Assembly: GCA_903829565.1 (NCBI GenBank)
Contig: CAIKQM010000076.1
Coordinates: 1 to 6,274 of the forward strand
Source: an uncultured Planctomycetota bacterium
GTDB lineage: Bacteria; Planctomycetota; UBA1135; GCA-002686595
DNA: 6,274 bases
Direction: 5' to 3'
The position numbers were made by a program, and so were the translations under genes. Under the pieces are notes generated by a model, which saw nothing but the letters and a program-made list of their open reading frames with translations, had not been told where the DNA came from and did not search any database. Shown here in pieces: positions 1 through 6,274 of the stretch. The first letter of the stretch is position 1, and every line of letters starts with the position of its first letter.

Positions 1-928
1 GCGGGTCATTCGAGAGCGCCTTGAATTCGGCGCGCAAGCGTTCGCAAGTCTCCACGGTGTTGGCGGCACCGTCCTTTTGCACCTCGCCGTAATACGCATA
101 GCGGCCATCGATGCGGAAGAGGTTCTCGCGCACGCTCTTCACTGCCACGACGCGGCCCACATCCTTGATGCGCAGCCCTTCGCCTACGGGAATCTGCTCA
201 ATCTCTTCGGGCGAACGCCAGCGCATGTCGACGCGCAACATCGTGCGCCGGCCACCGTCCACAATCTCGCCCAGCGGTGTGGCAAAGTTGTCGGCCGACA
301 GGCGCGTCACAAGGGTGCTCAGCTCCAAGTTGGCTGCACGCACCTTGTCTTCGTCCAGCAGGATGCGCAGCGAGTCTTCCAGTGCGCCCCACACTTCCAC
401 GCGGCCCACGCCGTCAACGGCTTCCAAGCGACGCTTGACTACCGACTCCAACAACCAGTCCGTGCGATCCGAGTCACCCGGATGGAGCACGGCGAAGAAC
501 ATGGCGGGGAGTTCACTCTGGCTCCACGACCAGATGCTGATCTCCTGCACGCCGCTCGGCAGGGTGGCGCGGGCGCGCTCGATGCGGTCGCGCACCTCGG
601 CCTTGGCGAGGTCCATGTCCAGATCGGCACGGAACTGCAAGAAGAGGCCAACTTGGTCCTGCGAGGAGTTGGAATCGATGTCCTCGATGCCCGGCAGCGT
701 GCGGAACTGCTCTTCCAGCACGCGCGCCACTTCTTCTTCATTCTCCTGCGCGCTGGCGCCGGGGTTTGTCAAAAATACTTGTAGGCCAGGGTTGCTGATG
801 CCATCGGGCATCAGTTGCAACGGGATGGTCCAATACGACGCCACGCCCACGACCAAGACCGTGGCAAACAGCACCAACAGCAGGACCGGTCGTCCGACCA
901 GTTGCGCATGAAAACGATGGGCTGTCAT
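1..928 (-). CDS. RND efflux permease, second of the operon (N-terminal part, runs off window)
   Basis: Inner-membrane proton-driven efflux permease of the AcrB/HAE1-like RND superfamily. Only the first 309 codons are present; the reading frame stays open from the ATG at 928 to the left edge. Visible features: a short cytoplasmic N-terminus, one hydrophobic helix at about residues 14-32 (TM1), the family turn LQLMPDGISNPGLQV just after it, and the start of the periplasmic pore domain, with the typical NPGASAQENEEEV and EEQFRTLPGIEDI stretches and a later GVGRVEVWG strand. These match the PN1/PN2 porter subdomains and the beginning of the docking region. Substrate is unknown. It overlaps the stop of the upstream permease by 4 nt (ATGA) and has a GAGGAA ribosome-binding site 5 nt before the ATG, so the start is well supported. 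It is clearly diverged from the first permease (compare TIPLQLMPDGISNPGL with KLPVDLLPEIGYPTL), so it is not a recent duplicate. Family assignment is firm; pump class and substrate are not. Confidence 0.93.
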   Translation of the reverse strand, partial: MTAHRFHAQLVGRPVLLLVLFATVLVVGVASYWTIPLQLMPDGISNPGLQVFLTNPGASAQENEEEVARVLEEQFRTLPGIEDIDSNSSQDQVGLFLQFRADLDMDLAKAEVRDRIERARATLPSGVQEISIWSWSQSELPAMFFAVLHPGDSDRTDWLLESVVKRRLEAVDGVGRVEVWGALEDSLRILLDEDKVRAANLELSTLVTRLSADNFATPLGEIVDGGRRTMLRVDMRWRSPEEIEQIPVGEGLRIKDVGRVVAVKSVRENLFRIDGRYAYYGEVQKDGAANTVETCERLRAEFKALSNDP

Positions 929-3900
929 GCGCGTTCCTCGCGGCGGTAGAGCAGGCGGTAGACGGCCGGCACGACCACCAGCGTGAGCAGAGTGGAGCTC
1001 GTCAGGCCCGCGACGACCGTGATGGCCATGGGGGCGCGCAACTCGGCGCCCGCTCCGGCACCCATAGCGCCGACCACGGGCACCCACGCAAACCAACCCG
1101 TCATGGGCAGCAGGCCGATGACGGTGGTGTTGGCTGTCATGTAAATCGGACGCAGGCGCGTCGCGCCGGCCTCCATGACGGCTTCGCGCACACCTAGGCC
1201 GTTGGCGCGGTTTTGGTTGATGCGGTCGATGAGCACGATCGCATTCGCCACCACGATGCCGGCCAACAGGATCAACCCGATGAACACGACCACTGAAAGC
1301 GGGATGTGCAACGCGAGGTTGGTCCACACCACACCCACGAAGGCGAGCGGTACGGTGACGAGGATGATCAGCGGCTGCAGCAACGACTCGAACTGGCCGG
1401 CCATCACCACATACACCAAGAAGAGCGCGAACAGCAGCGCCCAGCGCATCGACTCTTGCGCGACTTCCATCTCGCGCTTTTGGCCGCCAATCTGCACGAT
1501 CGCATCGCCATGCGGCTTGAGGTCGGCGAGGGCTGCTTCCACACGCGCGGTAATGCCTCCAAGGTCGTCACCTGCCGCGGCCGCACCGACCACAGCCGCA
1601 CGCGTATTGCCGATGCGGCGAATCTCGGCTGGGCCGTCCACCACGGTGACGCGGGCCACATCGCGCAGCCGCACCGGACGATCCGCGGTCGGGTTCACGA
1701 CCAGTTCCAGCACTTGCTCCAAGTCCGAACGTACGAACTCGTCACCCAGGACGCGCACATCGATGCGGTCATCACCATCAACGAAGCGTGTGCCTACCTT
1801 GCCCAGCACGGCATCGCGCACCAGATCACTGGTGCGCTGCAAATCGAGGCCGTACTCCAAAGTCTTCTCGCGATCGAAGACAATGCGTGCTTCCGGGTTG
1901 CCTGTGCGCAAGCTGGTGCGCACATCCGAGAGACCTTCGATCGCCGAGAGACGACGCGCCACGTCTTCGGCTGTGATGCGGATGTCTTCCAGATTCCAGC
2001 CCAGCACTTCGACCTCGACTGGTGCTTCCAATGCGAAAGGCGTGGGGCGTGTGAACTGCACACCGCGCACAGCAGGGTGAGCGGAGATGGTGTCGCGCAC
2101 GCGTTCGAGCACGAGCTCTTCGGCCGCCGGCGTGGCATGCGTGGCTTGCAAACGCACGGTCAAGCGCGCGGTGTGCTTGCCTTCGGCCTCGGTCGTGAGC
2201 GCATCACGCTCGACACCTACTACGAGTGCGGTCAGCTCTACACCCTCCAGCTTGCGTACAGCGGCATCGATCTCCGCCAGAGCTGTGTCGGTCACCGACA
2301 GCGGCGTGCCTGCGTCGAGTTGAACTTTGGCTGTGAACTCGCCTTGGTGGATCTCGGGCAGGAGATCGACACCGAGCTTGGGTACTTGGATCACGGTGGC
2401 CGCCAGTGTGGCCATCGATACCAACACCACTAGCCATGGGCGATCGAGTGCGGCGCCCAGCAAGCGCGGATACGCGGCTTCAACACGCGCCCACAACCAA
2501 TCGTGCACGCGCAGCAGTGGCTGGAAGATCCAACCGCACAACTTGGCCAGCAGTCCGGCAAAGAGCACCACTCCACGCACCACCGCGAACAGGAGTGTGA
2601 GTGGGTTGCGACGCGTGGTGGTGGGGGCCACCGGTGCGGGGCTCGATTCGCCGGCTGCTAGGCCTGACACAAAGCGTGAGCCGGCCAGCACCGGAATGAA
2701 CAGCACCGCAACGACCAAAGACACCAACAACGAGACCACTACCGTCAGTGCTTGATCGCCAAAGACACGCCCTGCGACGCCGTGCACAAAGACAATCGGC
2801 GCAAAGACCGCGATGGAGGTGAGCGTCGAGCCCACCACAGCACCCGCCACTTCGCGCGTGCCTGTGACCGCGGCTTCCAACGGCGCATCACCCAACTCGC
2901 GGCGGCGCATGACCGATTCGAGCACGACGATGGACGCATCCACGATCATGCCGATGCCCAGCGCCAAACCGCCGAGCGACATGATGTTCAGCGACACGCC
3001 GTACAGTTGCATCGGCGCGAAGGTCACGATGACCGAGATGGGGATCGACAGCGCGATTACCAAAGTCGGCGCAAAGCGGCGCAGTGCCAACCAAATCACG
3101 AACACCGTCAACAGGCCGCCAATCCAGGCTGAATCCTGCACATCCTTGATGGAATCGCGAATGAAGGTCGACTGATCCGACAAGACTTCGATGCGCGCAT
3201 CGTTGCGCAATTGGAAGGCTAGGAATTGGGCCTTGTCGCGTTCCATCCAGCCCGGCGGGCCGCGCTCACCGCGTGTCTCACGTTCGGTCCACCAACTGCG
3301 CTGGGCTTCTGTGCCAAGCACCTTGGCGCGCACTGCATCGACGAGCTCCACGATGTTCGCGCCGGCTTCGCGGTAGATGGCGATCTCGACTGCTTCGCCA
3401 CCGTCGAGGCGCGTCACCACTTCGCGCTCTCTGTGCGTGCGCTCGACTGTGCCCACATCGCGAATGCGAATCGCAGCACCGTTGCGCCGCTCGAGCACCA
3501 AGTCAGCGATCTCGTCCACGGCGCGGAACTCATTGAGAGTGCGCACCAAGTACTCGGTCGAGCCTTCACGCACCAAGCCGCCCGACGCATTGAGGTTCTC
3601 TTGCGCCAAGCGCGTCGGCACCAGGGCCGGATCCAGCTTTTGCGCCGCCATGCGGAAGGGATCGATGCGCACACGGATCTCTTCCTCGAGACCGCCGCGC
3701 ACTTGCACTGCGGCCACACCGGCCAACGACTCGAGCTCGCGCTCGACGCGTTCTTCGGCCAACCAGCGCAACTGCACCAGCTCGCGCTCGCCACCGCCCG
3801 CGCCTTGCGGGCGCACCAAGGCCAAGCGCAGCACCGGATCCAAGTTCGGGTCGTAGCGCAAGATCAGCGGCTTCTCGACACCTTGCGGCAAGAACACGCC

Positions 3901-4272
3901 ATCGAGCTTGTCGCGCACATCTTGCACGGCGAAGCTCATCTCCGTGCCCCACTCGAAGTCGAGCACCACATCGCTCGTCTCCGCGCGTGAGGTCGAGGTT
4001 GCGCGCACCAAGTGCGGCAAGGTGGCGAGTGCTTCTTGCACACGCCGCGACACGCGGTCCTCCACATCCTCAGGCGCGGCACCGGGCCAGTTGGTGCGCA
4101 CTGTCAAGGTCGGATAGCCAATCTCGGGCAGCAGATCGACCGGCAACTTTTGCAACGACAGCACGCCAAAGACTGCTGCTGCGATCACGAGCATCGAGAC
4201 CGCGACAGGTCGCGCCACCACAAGTTGCAGCACGGCCTGCAAGAGGCCGCGTTCGGCATCGCGCTCACTCAC
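925..4272 (-). CDS. RND efflux permease, first of the operon (AcrB/HAE1-like, 1115 aa)
   Basis: Complete inner-membrane RND transporter, expected to export small molecules through a tripartite pump using the proton gradient. The start is GTG at 4272, 4 nt after the fusion-protein stop and behind a GAGGAAGG site; no in-frame ATG lies nearby. The classic duplicated architecture is visible: TM1 about 17-39 followed by LPVDLLPEIGYPTL, a periplasmic porter domain to about 378, TM2-TM6 about 380-531, a cytoplasmic linker, TM7 about 612-630 followed by the matching LGVDLLPEIHQGEF, a second porter domain to about 940, then TM8-TM12 to about 1105. TM4 carries GMIVDASIVVLES, keeping one acidic residue (Asp445) where AcrB has an Asp pair. 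TM10 reads GIVVANAIVLID, with Ala1009 where AcrB has the relay Lys. Two segments look longer than usual: about 321-350, Trp- and Arg-rich, and the 532-611 linker, which contains an additional hydrophobic stretch. I see no obvious methionine clusters suggesting a CusA-type metal pump. Substrate unknown. Confidence 0.96.
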   Translation of the reverse strand: MSERDAERGLLQAVLQLVVARPVAVSMLVIAAAVFGVLSLQKLPVDLLPEIGYPTLTVRTNWPGAAPEDVEDRVSRRVQEALATLPHLVRATSTSRAETSDVVLDFEWGTEMSFAVQDVRDKLDGVFLPQGVEKPLILRYDPNLDPVLRLALVRPQGAGGGERELVQLRWLAEERVERELESLAGVAAVQVRGGLEEEIRVRIDPFRMAAQKLDPALVPTRLAQENLNASGGLVREGSTEYLVRTLNEFRAVDEIADLVLERRNGAAIRIRDVGTVERTHREREVVTRLDGGEAVEIAIYREAGANIVELVDAVRAKVLGTEAQRSWWTERETRGERGPPGWMERDKAQFLAFQLRNDARIEVLSDQSTFIRDSIKDVQDSAWIGGLLTVFVIWLALRRFAPTLVIALSIPISVIVTFAPMQLYGVSLNIMSLGGLALGIGMIVDASIVVLESVMRRRELGDAPLEAAVTGTREVAGAVVGSTLTSIAVFAPIVFVHGVAGRVFGDQALTVVVSLLVSLVVAVLFIPVLAGSRFVSGLAAGESSPAPVAPTTTRRNPLTLLFAVVRGVVLFAGLLAKLCGWIFQPLLRVHDWLWARVEAAYPRLLGAALDRPWLVVLVSMATLAATVIQVPKLGVDLLPEIHQGEFTAKVQLDAGTPLSVTDTALAEIDAAVRKLEGVELTALVVGVERDALTTEAEGKHTARLTVRLQATHATPAAEELVLERVRDTISAHPAVRGVQFTRPTPFALEAPVEVEVLGWNLEDIRITAEDVARRLSAIEGLSDVRTSLRTGNPEARIVFDREKTLEYGLDLQRTSDLVRDAVLGKVGTRFVDGDDRIDVRVLGDEFVRSDLEQVLELVVNPTADRPVRLRDVARVTVVDGPAEIRRIGNTRAAVVGAAAAGDDLGGITARVEAALADLKPHGDAIVQIGGQKREMEVAQESMRWALLFALFLVYVVMAGQFESLLQPLIILVTVPLAFVGVVWTNLALHIPLSVVVFIGLILLAGIVVANAIVLIDRINQNRANGLGVREAVMEAGATRLRPIYMTANTTVIGLLPMTGWFAWVPVVGAMGAGAGAELRAPMAITVVAGLTSSTLLTLVVVPAVYRLLYRREERA
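934..939 (-). promoter_or_regulatory. Ribosome-binding site of the second permease
   Basis: GAGGAA on the minus strand, 5 nt before the ATG at 928, lies inside the last codons of the first permease. Together with the ATGA stop/start overlap (928-925) it fixes the start and points to translational coupling of the two permeases. Confidence 0.75.
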
Positions 4273-4276
4273 GCGC

Positions 4277-5548
4277 TTAGCCTTCCTCGACTACATCGGC
4301 GCCGTCTTCCAGCTCGCGATTGCCGACCACAATGACGCGTGTGCCTGCGGGTACTTCGTGGCCTTGCGGCAGCACTTCCACATGTTCGTCATCAGCGAAG
4401 CCCTCGCGCACCTTGACCCGCCGAGCCTTGCCGCTCTCCATGATGTAGACGAGCGTCTCTTCGCCTTCGCGGCGCAGCGCGCGCTTGGGCACCACCAAGG
4501 CTTGCGGGTGGCGTTCGACAACCACCTCCACGCGCACGAGCATGCCGGGCAGCAAGCGGTTCGCGGCGCTGTTGGCCGGCGCATCGCTATCGCCTTCCGC
4601 GCGTGGTTCGAGCGCCACAACCACACGAAAGCTGCCGCTTTGCGGGTCAATCGACGGCGATACGCGCTTGATCGAACCTTTGAAGCGTGCTTGCGGCAAT
4701 GCTTCGGCACGCGCGTGGATCTCAAGCGTGTCCTTGGCGGCATACAGCGCGAGCTCGCGTTGCGGCCTGTACAGTACACAGGACAAAGCCGAAGCATCCG
4801 TCAACGTGAAGGCTGCAGTGGTCGGTCCTGTGGTGTCGCCCACGCGCACCGTGCGCGCTGCAATCACGCCTGCGAAGGGGGCCGTGAGTTTGGTCCACGA
4901 CAAGTCCAGCTCGGAGCGTTCGACCGACAACTGGGCTTTCTCGCGCGTGGTGCGAGCCGCAGCGATCTCCACCTTGGCGCGTTGGATCGCCAAGCGCGCG
5001 CTCTCGACTTCACTGCCTGCTGCGTCGCGCTGCACCTTGAGCGTGTCGAGTTGCTGCGCCGAGACCAAGCCGGTCTTCTCGTTGCGCTCGTATTCGCGCA
5101 TCTTCTGCTCGTGTTCGAGCTTGAGCTTCGCCACGCGTGCTTCGGCCTCCACGACGGCGAACTCGGCCTTCTTGATGGCATCGTCGGTCTCTGCCAAGCG
5201 CACGCGCGCATCCTGCACCGCGTTCTGCGCGGCCGCGGCATCGAGCTCCAAGAGCATCGCATCCTTGGCCACGCTGTCGCCTTCTTCGGCGTGGATGGCG
5301 GTGACCACGCCGGAGGTGCGCGGGTAGAGCTTGATCTCACGCTCGCTCTCGACCGTGGTCGTGGTCTCGACCGTACGCACCATCTCGCGTTGTTCGACAA
5401 GCGCGGTGCGCACCCGTGCGGCTTCGCGCACCTTGGGTCCGCTGGCGAGTCCCGCGTCCGGTCCACCTGCTTCCATGGAGCACGCCGCGAAGGACCACAC
5501 GGGCAACACACAAGCGCCTAAGCGCAACAGCAGACGGGGGGGGATCAT
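4277..5548 (-). CDS. Periplasmic membrane-fusion (adaptor) lipoprotein of RND efflux pump, 423 aa
   Basis: HlyD/AcrA-family adaptor that links the RND permease to an outer-membrane channel. Residues 1-22 look like a lipoprotein signal: Arg5 and Arg9, a hydrophobic core, then FAAC with lipidated Cys23 (Phe at -3 is less usual; an LGAC at 10-13 is too early to be likely). Next come the first lipoyl half (about 73-104, with SGVVTAIHAEEGDSV), a long charged alpha-helical hairpin (about 104-212), the second lipoyl half (LTAPFAGVIAARTVRVGD, about 221-238), a beta-barrel (about 245-340) and a membrane-proximal domain to the C-terminus, with PGMLVRVEV and LVVPKRAL. The hairpin tip reads RNEKTGLVS (155-163): the Arg and Ser of the TolC-docking RLS motif can be placed, the Leu not clearly. 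It is the first gene of the operon, ends 4 nt before the first permease, and starts head-to-head with the moeA-like gene. No good Shine-Dalgarno precedes the ATG. The lipoprotein signal supports this start. Confidence 0.94.
   Translation of the reverse strand: MIPPRLLLRLGACVLPVWSFAACSMEAGGPDAGLASGPKVREAARVRTALVEQREMVRTVETTTTVESEREIKLYPRTSGVVTAIHAEEGDSVAKDAMLLELDAAAAQNAVQDARVRLAETDDAIKKAEFAVVEAEARVAKLKLEHEQKMREYERNEKTGLVSAQQLDTLKVQRDAAGSEVESARLAIQRAKVEIAAARTTREKAQLSVERSELDLSWTKLTAPFAGVIAARTVRVGDTTGPTTAAFTLTDASALSCVLYRPQRELALYAAKDTLEIHARAEALPQARFKGSIKRVSPSIDPQSGSFRVVVALEPRAEGDSDAPANSAANRLLPGMLVRVEVVVERHPQALVVPKRALRREGEETLVYIMESGKARRVKVREGFADDEHVEVLPQGHEVPAGTRVIVVGNRELEDGADVVEEG
4281..4288 (-). 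promoter_or_regulatory. Ribosome-binding site of the first permease
   Basis: GAGGAAGG on the minus strand, 8 nt before the GTG at 4272, lies over the last codons of the fusion protein just before its TAA. It decides the GTG start, as no in-frame ATG is near, and suggests coupled translation with the upstream gene. Confidence 0.75.
5536..5543. repeat. Homopolymer run of 8 G (C on the minus strand)
   Basis: Eight consecutive G on the plus strand. On the minus strand they are eight C forming codons 3, 4 and most of 5 of the fusion lipoprotein (Pro-Pro then Arg region). On the plus strand they end 3 nt before ATG 5547 of the moeA-like frame, where they could act as a purine-rich ribosome-binding site. 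A length change would shift the fusion-protein frame right after its start. No second, longer G tract was noticed nearby. Confidence 0.85.
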
Positions 5549-5549
5549 G
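5546..5549. other. Overlapping head-to-head start codons (CATG)
   Basis: CATG reads as ATG at 5548 on the minus strand (fusion lipoprotein) and as ATG at 5547 on the plus strand (first in-frame ATG of the moeA-like gene). If both are used, the divergent genes share two base pairs and each promoter must lie within the other's coding sequence. If moeA instead starts at TTG 5607, the gap 5549-5606 would be its leader and could hold control sites for both. I see no convincing sigma-70 promoter there. Confidence 0.55.
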
Positions 5550-6274
5550 AGCGAGGTGGCGAGGAGGGGATCGTTCGCAGAGTCCGCGCAAGCTAGACTC
5601 CGGCGGTTGCTAACACCCTCTCAAGCGTTGACCACCATCTTAGAGCGGCTGGCCCCTGCGGCTGCCGTCGAACTCGTTCGACTTGCGCAAGCGCGCGGCC
5701 GCGTGCTCGCCACGGACGTGGCTTCGGACTTGGATCTGCCTCCGTTTGAGAAGAGTGCCATGGACGGATACGCCGTCCGCAGCGGAGATTTTCCGTACGG
5801 TCCGCGCTCGTTGCGTTTGGCGGGGGAATCGCGAGCCGGGATGCCGTACCCCGGGACCGTCGAGGCGGGCGAGTGCATTGCGATCTATACCGGCGCGCAG
5901 GTCCCTGCGGATTGCGACGCGGTGGTGATGGTCGAGAAGAGTCGCCTCGAAGGCGAGATGGTGCATCTGGAGGACCGCCCCAAGCCCGGCCAGCATGTGT
6001 GCCACAAGGGCGAGGACCACAAGAAGGGCGAGCTGACCTTGCGCGCGGGCAAGCGCCTGTCGGCGATCGATTTGTCGGTCCTGGCCGCGGTGGGGGTCGA
6101 GTATGTGCCTGTGAGGCCGCGGCCGCGGGTGGCGCTTTTGACCACCGGTGACGAACTGGTGCCCGTTTCGGTCATCCCGGCCATCGGCCAAATCCGCGAA
6201 GGCAACACCTACTACCTCGCCGGGCGCCTCGAACAAAGCGGTGCCGTGGTCGAGTACCTGGGCATCGTGCCCGA
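5547..6274 (+). CDS. moeA: Molybdopterin molybdenumtransferase MoeA (N-terminal part, runs off window)
   Basis: Cytoplasmic enzyme that inserts molybdate into adenylylated molybdopterin in molybdenum cofactor synthesis. The frame is open from ATG 5547 to the right edge (242 codons plus 2 bases). Numbered from that ATG, the MoeA N-terminal domain carries the signature KSAMDGYAVR (Asp73 matches the important Asp59 of E. coli MoeA), IYTGAQVPADCDAVVMVEKS (about 113-132), KGEDHKKGE (about 154-162) and then VALLTTGDELVP (195-206), the start of the MoCF_biosynth domain. The rest of that domain and domain IV are outside the window. The start is uncertain: homology to E. coli MoeA begins around LLTPSQAL, encoded from TTG 5607, so ATG 5547 adds about 20 unconserved residues (MSEVARRGSF onward). 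GTG 5556 is also possible. ATG 5547 would overlap the fusion-protein start. The paralogue MoaE/MogA families are excluded by the MDGYAV domain; a Glp/gephyrin-like MoeA paralogue remains possible. No functional link to the pump is evident. Confidence 0.92.
   Translation, partial: MSEVARRGSFAESAQARLRRLLTPSQALTTILERLAPAAAVELVRLAQARGRVLATDVASDLDLPPFEKSAMDGYAVRSGDFPYGPRSLRLAGESRAGMPYPGTVEAGECIAIYTGAQVPADCDAVVMVEKSRLEGEMVHLEDRPKPGQHVCHKGEDHKKGELTLRAGKRLSAIDLSVLAAVGVEYVPVRPRPRVALLTTGDELVPVSVIPAIGQIREGNTYYLAGRLEQSGAVVEYLGIVP

Noticed and set aside
77..784. Plus-strand open frame of 235 codons near the left edge
   Set aside because: It lies opposite the second permease, whose minus-strand frame is continuous and shows RND motifs throughout the region.
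1306..2433. Plus-strand open frame of 375 codons inside the first permease gene
   Set aside because: Antisense shadow of the RND coding frame; Arg/His-rich, no recognisable motif, and no ribosome-binding site was evident.
4766..4782. Imperfect palindrome around TGTACAGTACACA
   Set aside because: It lies within fusion-protein codons (SCVLYRPQ) and the two arms do not match fully; no reason to see an operator.
4358..5521. Long plus-strand open frame (387 codons) opposite the fusion-protein gene
   Set aside because: It is the mirror of a GC-rich coding sequence. The product is rich in His, Arg and Ala with no recognisable domain, and the minus-strand frame has a clear signal peptide and family motifs.
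5561..5567. GAGGAGG, a strong Shine-Dalgarno-like sequence in the divergent region
   Set aside because: No ATG, GTG or TTG in the moeA frame follows at a usable distance; the next in-frame start is TTG 5607, about 39 nt away.
5574..5599. Possible promoter, TTCGCA and TAGACT, upstream of TTG 5607
   Set aside because: The elements are weak matches and the spacing of 14 nt is short for a sigma-70 promoter.
5640..6236. Minus-strand open frame of 198 codons opposite the moeA-like gene
   Set aside because: The plus-strand frame carries the MoeA signatures MDGYAV and TTGDEL; the minus-strand product matches nothing I recognise.

Overview
The window comes from a diderm (Gram-negative type) bacterium with a fairly GC-rich genome. 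The evidence is a lipoprotein membrane-fusion protein and two RND permeases, which together make sense only with an outer membrane. I cannot name the phylum from sequence alone. There are no RNA genes, mobile elements or CRISPR arrays, and coding density is close to 100 percent.

Layout. Positions 1-5548 hold a minus-strand efflux operon read right to left: a periplasmic membrane-fusion lipoprotein (5548-4277), a complete RND permease of 1115 residues (4272-925), and the N-terminal 309 codons of a second, different RND permease (928-1, running off the left edge). The fusion protein and first permease are separated by 4 nt. The two permeases overlap by 4 nt (ATGA). Both permeases have clear Shine-Dalgarno sequences inside the preceding gene, so the three are very probably co-transcribed and translationally coupled. 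No outer-membrane channel gene is visible; it may lie beyond the left edge or elsewhere.

Positions 5547-6274 hold the 5' part of a plus-strand moeA-like gene (molybdenum insertion in molybdopterin cofactor synthesis), running off the right edge. It is divergent from the efflux operon. If it starts at its first in-frame ATG, its start codon and that of the fusion protein overlap in a CATG palindrome, leaving no intergenic DNA. If it starts at a later TTG (5607), about 58 bp separate the two.

How they work together. The efflux genes should form an inner-membrane pump of one or two permease types joined by the fusion protein to a TolC-like channel. The two-permease order resembles MdtABC-type heteromeric pumps, but hetero-assembly is an inference. 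The moeA gene has no evident functional link to the pump. Nothing here looks like a new system. The points worth a second look are the divergent start arrangement, a run of 8 G beside both starts, and some unusual segments and residues in the first permease.
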